Assembly (NCBI GenBank): GCA_018268135.1
Contig: JAFDXD010000033.1
Location: 1-33,802, forward strand
Direction of reading: 5' to 3'
Length of the DNA: 33,802 nt
DNA from: Bacteroidota bacterium
Lineage (GTDB): Bacteria > Bacteroidota > Bacteroidia > Chitinophagales > Chitinophagaceae
Under the pieces are notes generated by a model. It searched no databases. It was given only the letters and a program-made list of their open reading frames with translations, and was not told where the DNA came from. This document shows, piece after piece, positions 16,195-24,929 of this stretch. Made by a program: the position numbers and the translations under genes. Every line of letters starts with the position of its first letter. Position 1 is the first letter of the stretch.

Positions 16195-17184
16195 ATGGAA
16201 TATCGTCGCCTTGGCAAATCAGGCTTACAAGTTAGCGCCTTATCATTTGGCAGTTGGGTAAGTTTTAGCAAACAAATTAATGATAAAACAGCAGAAGAAT
16301 TAATGAGCATTGCCTATGACAATGGCATCAATTTTTTTGATAACGCAGAAGTGTATGCGCTGGGTGAGAGTGAAAAAATGATGGGCCGGGTTATAAAAAG
16401 AAAAAAATGGGATCGTACTTCGTTCCTCGTTTCTTCAAAAGCATTTTGGGGATGGAGGGGCAAGCAAAATAAGCCCAATCAAACAGGTTGCAGTAGAAAG
16501 CATTTAATAGAAGCCTGCAACGAAGCATTACAACGCCTGCAGGTAGATTATTTAGACCTTTACTATTGCCACCGCCCCGATAAAAATACCCCCATAGAAG
16601 AAACGGTATGGGCCATGAACCATTTAATACAGCAAGGCAAAGTATTGTACTGGGGAACCAGCGAGTGGAGCGCAGCTGAAATTATGGAAGCACACAGGGT
16701 AGCATCGCAATTGCAATTAATAGGCCCCACTATGGAGCAGCCACAATACAATTTGTTTGAAAGAGAAAAAGTAGAAAAAGATTATGCAGATATTTACCGC
16801 ACTGTTGGCTTAGGCACTACCATTTGGAGCCCATTAGCATCGGGCCTGCTTAGCGGAAAATACAATGATGGCTTACCCAAGGGCAGCCGCTTTGCATTAG
16901 AAGGTTTTGATTGGCTTAAAGACCGATGGATAATGGACGACAAAATTAAAAAAGTAAAGAAATTATCAGAGCTTGCAGCAAAGCTTAAAGTTAGTACCGC
17001 TGCGCTTAGCATTGCCTGGTGTATTAAAAACCCTCATGTAAGTACGGCTATATTAGGCGCTACCAAAAAACAACAACTTACCGAAAACTTAAAAGCGCTG
17101 GAAGTATTGCCATTATTAACTGCAGAAGTATTAGAAAAGATTGAAAAGATAATGCAAAACAAACCCATATTACCCGATTTTTAA
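16195..17184 (+). CDS. Aldo/keto reductase, Kv-beta-like
   Basis: This 329-residue NADPH-dependent oxidoreductase has a TIM-barrel fold. The catalytic tetrad is visible as D49, Y54, K82 and H126, in FFDNAEVYALGE, VSSKAFWG and YYCHRPD. The N-terminal MEYRRLGKSGLQVSALSFG and the ATILGATKKQQL cofactor region fit the AKR6/Kv-channel beta-subunit branch that also covers bacterial YghZ-like enzymes. The ATG at 16195 is preferred because the frame upstream (to 16162) encodes an atypical extension. The arsC-like gene follows three bases later, so the two are cotranscribed. The substrate is unknown. Confidence 0.93.
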   Translation: MEYRRLGKSGLQVSALSFGSWVSFSKQINDKTAEELMSIAYDNGINFFDNAEVYALGESEKMMGRVIKRKKWDRTSFLVSSKAFWGWRGKQNKPNQTGCSRKHLIEACNEALQRLQVDYLDLYYCHRPDKNTPIEETVWAMNHLIQQGKVLYWGTSEWSAAEIMEAHRVASQLQLIGPTMEQPQYNLFEREKVEKDYADIYRTVGLGTTIWSPLASGLLSGKYNDGLPKGSRFALEGFDWLKDRWIMDDKIKKVKKLSELAAKLKVSTAALSIAWCIKNPHVSTAILGATKKQQLTENLKALEVLPLLTAEVLEKIEKIMQNKPILPDF

Positions 17185-17187
17185 AAA

Positions 17188-17547
17188 ATGAGTACTCCCA
17201 TTATATATGGTATCCCTAATTGTGATACCATTAAAAAAACATTCACCTGGTTTAAAGCGAATAAAATAGATTTTATTTTTCACAATTATAAAACCGATGG
17301 TATCGCTATTGCAAAGTTAAAAGCCTGGTGTAAATATGCCGACTGGCAGTTATTGTTAAATAAAAAAAGCAGCACCTGGAGAAATACAGACCCTGCCACA
17401 CAAAGCAGTATTACAACACAGGCCGCCGCCATCAAATTAATGCAGCTACATACCAGCCTGATAAAAAGGCCGGTGATAGAATGTAATAATGGAATATTAA
17501 TTGGGTACAATGAAGCAGATTTAGAAAAACAATTTTTAAAAAAATAA
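17188..17547 (+). CDS. ArsC/Spx-family protein, YffB-like
   Basis: This 119-residue thioredoxin-fold protein of the arsenate reductase ArsC family has the YffB-type signature IYGIPNCDTIKK with a single Cys (C12), then a C-terminal KRPVIE...ILIGYNEADLEKQF region. It lacks the CxxC of redox-active Spx and no arsenic-resistance gene is nearby. A thiol-dependent reductase or glutathione-related role is therefore more likely than arsenate detoxification. It starts three bases after the aldo/keto reductase gene and precedes osmC, suggesting a small redox or stress unit. Confidence 0.88.
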   Translation: MSTPIIYGIPNCDTIKKTFTWFKANKIDFIFHNYKTDGIAIAKLKAWCKYADWQLLLNKKSSTWRNTDPATQSSITTQAAAIKLMQLHTSLIKRPVIECNNGILIGYNEADLEKQFLKK

Positions 17548-17573
17548 TTATTCATCCTAAAAAAATAAAAACA

Positions 17574-17984
17574 ATGAAAAGATTTGCAACAGCATTATGG
17601 GAAGGCACCGGCAAAGAAGGTAAAGGCCATGTAAGTACACAAAGTACTACGCTTGATAAAACTCAATACTCATTTAGCAGCCGGTTCGAAAACGGCGTAG
17701 GTACCAATCCCGAAGAGTTAGTAGCCGCAGCACATGCAGGATGTTTTTCTATGAAATTAAGTTTTGTACTTAATGCCGCCGGCTTTACTGCCGAAAGTAT
17801 TGATACCAGGTGCGATATTACTCTTGCTGATGGCGCCATTACCGAAAGCCATTTGCAGGTAAAAGCAAAAATACCCGGTATTAATAAAGAGCAGTTTGAT
17901 GCTGCCGTAGCAGATGCAAAAGCAAACTGCCCCATATCAAAATTGTACAATACCAATATTACTCACGAGGCAGTATTATTGTAA
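17574..17984 (+). CDS. osmC: OsmC family peroxiredoxin
   Basis: OsmC reduces organic hydroperoxides using a pair of Cys residues. The 136-residue protein matches the family's length. The catalytic pair are C57 (in HAGCFSMKLS) and C119 (in ANCPISKLYN), and the E48 region NPEELVAAAHAGC is conserved. The N-terminal ATALWEGTGKEGKG is typical of the OsmC rather than the Ohr branch. It lies 26 bases after the arsC-like gene and 70 before the short-chain dehydrogenase, within a run of redox genes. No OxyR- or OhrR-type regulator is seen nearby. Confidence 0.93.
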   Translation: MKRFATALWEGTGKEGKGHVSTQSTTLDKTQYSFSSRFENGVGTNPEELVAAAHAGCFSMKLSFVLNAAGFTAESIDTRCDITLADGAITESHLQVKAKIPGINKEQFDAAVADAKANCPISKLYNTNITHEAVLL

Positions 17985-18054
17985 TTGATGGTTAGATAAG
18001 TTTATTGAAAAAAAAATTAAGCAGCACACTACTTATATCATTAAAGCAAATATT

Positions 18055-18873
18055 ATGTCATTTCAAAATAAAACTATTTTTATTACAGGAGCATCACGTG
18101 GTATTGGTAAAGCCATTGCCCTGCGATTGGCAAAAGAAGGCGCTAATATAGTAGTGGCTGCTAAGTCAGTAGAAGAAAATCCTAAATTAGGGGGAACCAT
18201 TTATTCTGCAGCTAAAGAAATAGAAAATGCCGGAGGCAAAGCCCTGCCCATACCTTGCGATATACGAGACGAAAATCAAATAGAGCAAGCCGTAAATAAA
18301 GCAGTAGAGCAGTTTGGTGGCATTGATGTATTGATAAATAATGCCTCTGCCATATCACTTACTCCTACTGAAAAAACAGAGCCTAAGCGCTTTGACCTGA
18401 TGCATGATATAAATGTGAGGGGTACTTTTTTTATGTGCAAAGCCTGTATCCCTCATTTGCGCAAAAGCAACAGGGCACATATCCTTACTTTATCGCCTCC
18501 TATTAATATGGACATGAAGTGGTTTGCTAACCATATAGCTTATACGCTAAGCAAATACAACATGAGTATGATAATGATGGGGCTTGCTGCCGAATTAAAA
18601 AATGATGCCATTGCCTGTAATGCTTTGTGGCCTAAAACCACCATTGCTACAGCAGCCGTACAAAATTTATTAGGGGGCCAAATGCTCATCAACATGAGCC
18701 GTACTACAGATATTGTAGCCGATGCCGCTTACTATATTTTAAATAAGCCTTCTGCACAATGCACTGGCAATACATTTATTGATGAAGAAGTGCTTGCCGC
18801 CGAAGGCATCACAAACCTTGATAAATACTCAGTAGTACCGGGAGGGCAATTGTACAATGATTTGTTTGTTTAA
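18055..18873 (+). CDS. Short-chain dehydrogenase, HSDL2-like
   Basis: This 272-residue SDR oxidoreductase has a Rossmann nucleotide-binding loop TGASRGIG (11-18), NNAS (95-98), and the catalytic residues S147, Y163 and K167 (YTLSK). The middle region with LTLSPPINMDMKWF and the C-terminal LGG...SRTTDIVADAAYYIL match hydroxysteroid dehydrogenase-like 2 (HSDL2) proteins, thought to act in lipid metabolism. No SCP2 domain is fused. The gene follows osmC after 70 bases with no visible promoter or terminator, so it may be part of the same unit. The substrate is unknown. Confidence 0.9.
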   Translation: MSFQNKTIFITGASRGIGKAIALRLAKEGANIVVAAKSVEENPKLGGTIYSAAKEIENAGGKALPIPCDIRDENQIEQAVNKAVEQFGGIDVLINNASAISLTPTEKTEPKRFDLMHDINVRGTFFMCKACIPHLRKSNRAHILTLSPPINMDMKWFANHIAYTLSKYNMSMIMMGLAAELKNDAIACNALWPKTTIATAAVQNLLGGQMLINMSRTTDIVADAAYYILNKPSAQCTGNTFIDEEVLAAEGITNLDKYSVVPGGQLYNDLFV

Positions 18874-18990
18874 TACTGAATGCCTCCTGCTGTTAAAAGA
18901 TTGCCAATAAAATTTTTGTTTTGATGAGTGGTAACTTTTGTGAGAGCTGTACGTATAATTTCGTAAAGCCATTCACAAAAAGTTATTGCC

Positions 18991-21438
18991 ATGACTAATA
19001 GAATTGTTTGGGCCTTGTTTATGAGTATTGCTTTGTTTATACAAACTCATGCTCAAATAACACAGCCTGCTGTAAAAACCCTTCAGGCCAAGCGCCTATT
19101 GGGTAGCATTAAGATAGATGGCAAATTAGATGACAGCGCCTGGAAAACCGCACCCATGGCAGGCAACCTGATAGAATACAGGCCTTCTGCAGGCAAGCCC
19201 GAAAATTATAACAGCCGCACCGAAGTGTATATTTTATACGACAATACTTCCATCTACATTGGCGGACATTGTTACGAACAAACGCCAGACAGTATTTCGA
19301 GAGAGCTTGCAGGGAGAGACCAAATTGGCTCAAATGATTTTATTGGAGTAATATTTGATACCTATCATGATAAAATAAATGCTTCCGGCTTTTATGTAAC
19401 ACCCCTGGGCGAGCAGTATGATGCAAAATATTCTAACACCGGTAATAATGGGGGCGAAGATGATAGTTGGAATGCCGTTTGGTACAGCGAAGCACAAATA
19501 GTAAATAATGGCTGGACATTTGAAATGCGTATTCCTTACTCAGCATTACGCTTTAGTAAAAATACCAAAACCTGGGGCCTCAATATTACCCGCCGTAGAA
19601 AAAAAACCGGGCAACAATATATGTGGAACCCCGTATTGCCTACCATAAATGGATTTATTAATCAGGAAGGAATATGGGATGGTATTACTAATATTAAACC
19701 GCCGGTCAGGTTATCATTTTCTCCCTATTTTTCTTCTTACTTAAATCATTATCCATACAATACTCCCGGGGTAAAAAATACCACTACATCTATCAATGGC
19801 GGCATGGATGTAAAATATGGCATCAACCAAAATTATACTTTGGATATGACGCTGATACCTGACTTCGGCCAGGTACAAAGCGATAAAAAAGTTTTAAACC
19901 TCACGCCTTTTGAAGTAAAGTATGCCGAAAACAGGCCGTTTTTTACAGAAGGTACAGAACTTTTTAATAAAGGAAATTTATTTTACTCCCGCCGAATAGG
20001 AGGAGAGCCGCTTCACAAAAATGATATTGCTCTAAATACAAATGAAATTATTATAGACAACCCTTCAGAAAGTAAACTTATCAATGCAACCAAAGTTTCG
20101 GGCCGAAATCAAAACGGGCTTGGCATTGGCTTTTTTAATGCTATTAGTAAGGCTATGTACGCCACTATTGAAGATTCTGTTACACATCAAAAAAGAAAAG
20201 TGCAAACTGGCGCTTTAACCAATGATAATATTTTTGTATTAGACCAGGTTTTAAAAAACAATTCATCCATTTCTTTAATAAACACCAGCGTAATTAGAAA
20301 TGGTAAAGACTACGATGCCAATGTAACGGCGGCAGTATTTGATTTTAATAATAAAAAAAATACCTACAATCTTAATGGAAAATTTGCCATGAGCAATATC
20401 AGCTCTGCTTCCGGAAATATTGCAGGTTATTCTAATAGTATTAACATAGCAAAGACGGGAGGGCGATTTCATGCTGAATTATCGCAGGATTTGACAGATA
20501 ATAAATACCAGCAAAATGATTTGGGATTTTTTACCAACAATGATTATTTAAACCACTCCTTTTATGTAGGGTATCGGTGGCTAAAGCCAAATAAATGGTA
20601 CAATAACTTATATTTTAATTTAAACAATAATTTAAGCCATCGCTTTTCCGATGGCGCATTCCAAAGTTTTAATATCAATACAAATGTAAATGGCACTTTT
20701 AAAAACCTGTGGGATGGAGGCCTATCTGCAAACTACACCGGTAATGGAAATGATTTTTATGAACCAAGACAGGCAGGAAGGGTATTTAAAACATATGCAC
20801 AATATGGTGGCGAAGTTTGGTTAAATAGCAATGAAATAAAAAAATATTCGGCAGGTACAGAAACCTCCCTGATTTTTCTAAAACAATTTTCAGGCTATAG
20901 CTTGTCAACTTATGTATATCATAAATACCGCTTTAATAATAAATTTTCAATCTCTCAAAACATTTCTTACTCTACATCTGCCAACATTGCCGGCTATGCA
21001 GATATGGATACTGTAACTAATGACATCATTTTTGGAAGACGTAATAGAAATACTGTTGAAAATTCGCTAGGTATAAAATATAGTTTTAGTAAAAACTCTT
21101 ATATTAATTGTACCGCCAGGCATTATTGGAGCCAGGTAATATATAAGCAATACTATACTCTTAATAACGATGGTACCTTATCTGCCAACAATACTTACAT
21201 CGGCAATAAAGATTATAATCTCAATCTTTTTAATATTGATATGGTATATTCATTGCAATTTGCTCCGGGAAGCTTTATCAATATTGTATGGAAAAATGCA
21301 ATTGCCCCCGGCAACCTGGCATTACAACAGGGTTATTTTAAAAACCTTAGCTACACCATGAAGTCTGCCCAAAACAATACGATTTCTATAAAAATATTAT
21401 ACTATCTCGATTATTTATCCCTTAAAAAGAAAAATTAA
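18991..21438 (+). CDS. DUF5916 outer-membrane protein with CBM9-like N-terminal domain
   Basis: This 815-residue exported protein begins with a signal peptide ending in THAQ. Residues about 35-225 form a CBM9/DOMON-like sandwich (IKIDGKLDDSAWKTAPM, then SIYIGGHCYE and FEMRIPYSALRFS). Residues about 235-815 are the DUF5916 region (FAENRPFF-type motif seen as YAENRPFFTEGTELF), followed by repeated amphipathic strands of a beta-barrel. Members are common in Bacteroidota outer membranes and have no proven function; glycan or ligand binding is inferred only from the N-terminal fold. It appears monocistronic. Confidence 0.88.
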   Translation: MTNRIVWALFMSIALFIQTHAQITQPAVKTLQAKRLLGSIKIDGKLDDSAWKTAPMAGNLIEYRPSAGKPENYNSRTEVYILYDNTSIYIGGHCYEQTPDSISRELAGRDQIGSNDFIGVIFDTYHDKINASGFYVTPLGEQYDAKYSNTGNNGGEDDSWNAVWYSEAQIVNNGWTFEMRIPYSALRFSKNTKTWGLNITRRRKKTGQQYMWNPVLPTINGFINQEGIWDGITNIKPPVRLSFSPYFSSYLNHYPYNTPGVKNTTTSINGGMDVKYGINQNYTLDMTLIPDFGQVQSDKKVLNLTPFEVKYAENRPFFTEGTELFNKGNLFYSRRIGGEPLHKNDIALNTNEIIIDNPSESKLINATKVSGRNQNGLGIGFFNAISKAMYATIEDSVTHQKRKVQTGALTNDNIFVLDQVLKNNSSISLINTSVIRNGKDYDANVTAAVFDFNNKKNTYNLNGKFAMSNISSASGNIAGYSNSINIAKTGGRFHAELSQDLTDNKYQQNDLGFFTNNDYLNHSFYVGYRWLKPNKWYNNLYFNLNNNLSHRFSDGAFQSFNINTNVNGTFKNLWDGGLSANYTGNGNDFYEPRQAGRVFKTYAQYGGEVWLNSNEIKKYSAGTETSLIFLKQFSGYSLSTYVYHKYRFNNKFSISQNISYSTSANIAGYADMDTVTNDIIFGRRNRNTVENSLGIKYSFSKNSYINCTARHYWSQVIYKQYYTLNNDGTLSANNTYIGNKDYNLNLFNIDMVYSLQFAPGSFINIVWKNAIAPGNLALQQGYFKNLSYTMKSAQNNTISIKILYYLDYLSLKKKN

Positions 21439-21708
21439 CCGCTATAAAAACTGATTTACCTAAGAGCCTGCAGTAGATTCTTAATAGCTGTACATACTCT
21501 CTCAGCTCACTTGTAAAACTATTTGCCTACGGGCACATTTACATCATGGTTTTCATTTTCATTTCTTCAATTTACCCCTCTGCCAGCTGGTTTTAATACC
21601 TTTTTATTATTACAAAACCAATAGCCGGGCAAAACATTATACATTAAAGAAATAATTTATTACCTTTCAACATACAATTGTTTACAAGCACTAAACCTTT
21701 ATAATTAT
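21439..21708 (+). other. Gene-free stretch before parA
   Basis: In these 270 bases I see no coding frame, no strong terminator for the DUF5916 gene and no clear TAnnTTTG element. AT-rich sequence near 21695-21708 directly precedes the parA ATG. Confidence 0.5.
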
Positions 21709-22452
21709 ATGATAGTTATTGCACTGTACAACTTAAAAGGCGGCGTTGGCAAAACAGCAAGCTGTGTAAATTTTGCGTACCTGGCCGCTGCAGATGGTTT
21801 TAAAACCCTGCTTTGGGATATTGACCCTCAGGGTTCATCTTCATTTTATTACAAAGTAAAGCCAAAGGTTCATCCCGGTATAAAAAAATTAGTAACTAAA
21901 GATGCTGATCTTGAAAATGCAATTCTCTCTACAGATTTTGAATTGTTAGATGTAATACCGGCCGACAATTCATCAAAGAGCTTTGATATTATGCTTGAAG
22001 AAATGAAGGGTAATAAAAACAGGCTAAAGGCTGTGATTAAACAATTAGACCAGGAGTATGATTTTGTTTTTATAGATTGCCCTCCCGGCTTTTCGGCTTT
22101 ATCAGAAAATATTTTTAATGCAGCAGATATTGTATTAATGCCCGTAATCCCAACTACACTTTCTGTAAGAACCTACCACATGGTAAAAGATTATTTTAAA
22201 GAAAAAGATCTTGACCTAAGCAAAATGATGTGCTTTTTTACAATGACAGATTTAAGAAAAAATATGCACAATGAAATTATGGAAGAATTGTATAAGGATA
22301 AACGCTTTTTTCAAAATTACATTCCCTATTTAAGCGATGTAGAAAAAATGGGAATACATAAGGCTCCCATCATGGAGTTTGCCAATAGCAGCTATGCGGC
22401 AAAATGCTATAGAGAATTGTGGACAGAAATTAAAGAAGGTGTGATGGAGTAA
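21709..22452 (+). CDS. Orphan ParA-family ATPase
   Basis: This 247-residue deviant-Walker ATPase of the ParA/Soj type carries KGGVGKTAS with the signature Lys at the start of the P-loop, the DIDPQGSSS switch I region, and IDCPPG for Walker B. Such ATPases position plasmids, chromosomes or protein complexes on the nucleoid. No ParB gene or parS-like palindrome (TGTTTCACGTGAAACA) is visible nearby, and it stands alone, so chromosome partition is not supported. It may position another cargo. It is convergent with the lipoprotein gene, with a shared terminator between them. Confidence 0.92.
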   Translation: MIVIALYNLKGGVGKTASCVNFAYLAAADGFKTLLWDIDPQGSSSFYYKVKPKVHPGIKKLVTKDADLENAILSTDFELLDVIPADNSSKSFDIMLEEMKGNKNRLKAVIKQLDQEYDFVFIDCPPGFSALSENIFNAADIVLMPVIPTTLSVRTYHMVKDYFKEKDLDLSKMMCFFTMTDLRKNMHNEIMEELYKDKRFFQNYIPYLSDVEKMGIHKAPIMEFANSSYAAKCYRELWTEIKEGVME

Positions 22453-22481
22453 CCTTGATGATGATAGAAATGATAAAATGC

Positions 22482-22515
22482 AAAGAGGCTGTTTTACTAA
22501 TAAAACAGCCTCTTT
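22482..22515. terminator. Bidirectional terminator between parA and the lipoprotein gene
   Basis: A perfect 15-bp inverted repeat (22482-22496 with 22501-22515) surrounds the loop CTAA. It has AAA/TTT ends and lies between two convergent stop codons, 30 bases after parA and 24 before the lipoprotein stop. T runs are short on both strands. Confidence 0.8.
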
Positions 22516-22538
22516 CTATTGATATAAATTTTATTTAA

Positions 22539-23687
22539 TTAAAGTGGCACACTAAAAGAGCCATTGGTAATAGTTTTAGTAAGGGTGCCACTTGAGTTAT
22601 ATAAGGTACCGCTAAAAGTACCATTTACCCTTGTACTGGTAATACTGGTAATTGTAGCAGTACATGTGTTGGCTACAGTAGCAGAGGAGGTCCAGGTGTT
22701 GGAGGCATTATCAACATAATTAATAACAACTCCGGAAACTAAATTAGTTAAACTTACATTTTTATAAGTAGTGGCAGTGATATTACCGGTGGTATTCATA
22801 AAAGCAATATCAACAGACTCGGTACCGGCAGAGCCGCTTAAAGTTAATGTTCCGGGTACTGGCGAGCTATAAGGTGAAAATACGCCACTAAGGCCGGTAT
22901 TAAATGTATTAGTAGATGTGCCGGTAATGGTTCCTTTTAAAAAATCTGTACCACCACTACTTGCCGGCGCTACCGGGATTGTAGCAGTACAACTACTTCC
23001 TATGGTAAAAGATGCAGTGCCGGCAGAGGCCGGAATACCATTTGCAGGCAGTATTATAGTTTGAGCGCCTGTAGCTAAAGTACCACTACCGCTAAATCCA
23101 AAGCCATCTACCGTGCCTGTATTTATGGAATAATTACCCGCAGTGGTTACATTTACCTGCAATACCAAAGTATTGCTCGTACCTAAGGTAGAGCCTGACG
23201 TATATGTGCCGGTAGCATTGATAGATGTACAGGTATAATTAGCCGTACCGCTACTACTGCCTCCTCCCGTAAAGGTTACACTAAATGCACAGCCATTGCT
23301 GCCCGGTGTATAATTAAATGTGCCGGCTGCCGTAGGGGTGCCGCTTGCAATAAGCTGTATAATGGCGGGCCCTGTTTGCGAAAAACTTGATGTAGCTGAA
23401 AAACTAACTCCATTTACCGAACCGGTAGAAATAGTATAAGTACCTGCGGTAACAACATTAACCGTAAGAATTACATTATTACTTGCTACCATTGCTACTC
23501 CCATAGAATAATTTCCATTAATCACCGGGCTTAAGCAGGCGCCCGGAGCGCCATCAAAAGTAAATACTGCACTGCCCGTATTGATAGGCCCTCCGCCCCC
23601 ATTCTCAATACTGTACTCTTTTTCGCAAGAGAGCAGGCCTACGCTTAGCAATAATCCAAAAAATAAAAACTGTATGGTACGAAGCAT
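22539..23687 (-). CDS. Surface lipoprotein with tandem Ig-like repeats
   Basis: The 382-residue protein has a lipoprotein signal with lipobox LLSC (C21), followed by acidic and Gly-rich residues. Two similar modules of about 100 residues come next, each with the pattern NVxTAGxYxIxTGxVxGxxFS...GTPTAAG / GIPASAG...SC/GC. A distinct C-terminal beta domain starts near FLKGTITG and ends GSFSVPL. It is very rich in Thr, Ser and Gly. Such modules are frequent in Bacteroidota lipoproteins and probably form Ig-like folds; an adhesive or carbohydrate-binding role is inferred. The ATG at 23687 follows its own promoter. Confidence 0.82.
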   Translation of the reverse strand: MLRTIQFLFFGLLLSVGLLSCEKEYSIENGGGGPINTGSAVFTFDGAPGACLSPVINGNYSMGVAMVASNNVILTVNVVTAGTYTISTGSVNGVSFSATSSFSQTGPAIIQLIASGTPTAAGTFNYTPGSNGCAFSVTFTGGGSSSGTANYTCTSINATGTYTSGSTLGTSNTLVLQVNVTTAGNYSINTGTVDGFGFSGSGTLATGAQTIILPANGIPASAGTASFTIGSSCTATIPVAPASSGGTDFLKGTITGTSTNTFNTGLSGVFSPYSSPVPGTLTLSGSAGTESVDIAFMNTTGNITATTYKNVSLTNLVSGVVINYVDNASNTWTSSATVANTCTATITSITSTRVNGTFSGTLYNSSGTLTKTITNGSFSVPL

Positions 23688-23708
23688 TTTTAAAAATTTT
23701 AGTATTAT

Positions 23709-23737
23709 CAAAAATAAGAATGCTTTTTCAATTTCAA
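23709..23737 (-). promoter_or_regulatory. Promoter of the lipoprotein gene
   Basis: On the minus strand, TTG (23737-23735), an 18-base spacer and TATTTTTG (23716-23709) match the -33/-7 pattern. The start point would be near 23704, about 17 bases before the ATG at 23687. Confidence 0.6.
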
Positions 23738-24053
23738 CAGCCTTTGTACACTAAAAGTTGTTAAACATTTATAGGATTAGGCAGAATGTGCACAAAACAA
23801 ATTTGCAAAGCTTGGTACTTGGCCTCATAAAAAAAGCGTTAAGAAAATTTGAATGGTTGCCTTTAAGAAATACCTAATAGGAATAAAGGTTTGATATCAA
23901 TATATCTAAATCTAAACATTTAATTTACAAAGTAAAATAAACAAATAAATACCCGGTCATACTTTTTCAATCAACCTTTAATAAACAACCGGTTAATTAT
24001 TACTTTCACTTCGATTTTGTTTTTATATTTACAATACATCAATCATTATTTTT
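23738..24053. other. Intergenic region between divergent genes
   Basis: These 316 AT-rich bases separate the divergent lipoprotein and esterase genes. I see no coding frame or strong hairpin. A weak -7-like TATATTTA (24024-24031) lies 22 bases before the esterase ATG but has no clear -33 partner. Confidence 0.5.
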
Positions 24054-24785
24054 ATGAAAAGAGAATTATCAGGCTGGTTTAGCCCATCCCTACAAAAAGA
24101 TATGCCCATAGCATCTTATGGCCATTATGGGTTTGCTTTATTACTGGTACCTACTGCGGCAGCAGATTATCTGGAGTATGAGCGTTTTCAATTAATGGAT
24201 GAGCTTGCCCCATTTATCAATAATGGTAAAGTAAGAGTATTCTCTATCAATAGTATTAATAATGAAAGCTGGCTTAATAATGAAATGCTTGGCGAACATA
24301 AAGCCATCAGGCAAAATCAGTTTAATAAATATGTATTTGAAGAAGTGATACCTTTTATCAAAACAAACACTTCTAATGAAACCCCTATCATTACTTGTGG
24401 CGCATCCTTTGGCGCATTACACAGTATGAATTTATTTTTAAAACGCCCCGACCTTATTAATGGCGTAATAGCCATGAGTGGCGTGTATGACCTTACTGAA
24501 TATACCAAAGGATTTTATGACGATCAGGTGTATTTTAATTCGCCATCTCATTATATCCCCAACCTTACCGACTCCTGGTATTTAGACAATATTAGAAAAA
24601 GCAATCATATTCATATTGCTACAGGCAGCGGTGATTTTGAAGACCCCGATGCTTCCCGGAGATTTAGCGATGTACTTAACAGCAAAGACATTCATCATGA
24701 ACTGGATATTTGGGGTAATGAGTGGAAACACGATTGGCCAACATGGAGGGCAATGTTACCTGTGTATCTCGAGTATAAATTTTAA
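24054..24785 (+). CDS. Putative alpha/beta-hydrolase esterase
   Basis: This 243-residue cytosolic protein (no signal peptide) is of the esterase D/PF00756-like type. The nucleophile elbow is GASFG with S118. A likely catalytic His is H226 in EWKHDWPTW, and the acid is probably D194 or E196 in GSGDFEDPDAS. Sequence around LKRPDLINGVIAMSGVYD supports the fold. It may cleave small acyl or thioester substrates, but none can be named. It precedes the export operon on the same strand, yet that operon seems to have its own promoter, so a functional link is not shown. Confidence 0.85.
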   Translation: MKRELSGWFSPSLQKDMPIASYGHYGFALLLVPTAAADYLEYERFQLMDELAPFINNGKVRVFSINSINNESWLNNEMLGEHKAIRQNQFNKYVFEEVIPFIKTNTSNETPIITCGASFGALHSMNLFLKRPDLINGVIAMSGVYDLTEYTKGFYDDQVYFNSPSHYIPNLTDSWYLDNIRKSNHIHIATGSGDFEDPDASRRFSDVLNSKDIHHELDIWGNEWKHDWPTWRAMLPVYLEYKF

Positions 24786-24857
24786 AATCCTCAAATATTT
24801 TTTTGCAAGGATACCTGTAAAATTAGCAAAACTGCAAAATTCAATTTGCATTCAGAA

Positions 24858-24888
24858 TTGATGGGTAGGTTTACAGCATCTATTTTTA
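24858..24888 (+). promoter_or_regulatory. Promoter of the YncE-TolC-MFP-RND operon
   Basis: TTG (24858-24860), a 20-base spacer and TATTTTTA (24881-24888) fit the -33/-7 pattern with one mismatch in the -7 box. The start would be near 24893. This supports the ATG at 24930 over an in-frame ATG at 24846, which precedes the promoter. Confidence 0.45.
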
Positions 24889-24929
24889 TAATAGGGCAAC
24901 ATACTAAAAAGTTTAAAAAACATAAACTC

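Noticed and set aside
17188-17547. Arsenate resistance gene arsC
   Set aside because: Motif fits the YffB branch with a single Cys, and no arsenic transporter or regulator is nearby.
21709-22452. A plasmid- or chromosome-type partition locus
   Set aside because: No ParB gene or parS palindrome is present; only the ATPase is supported.
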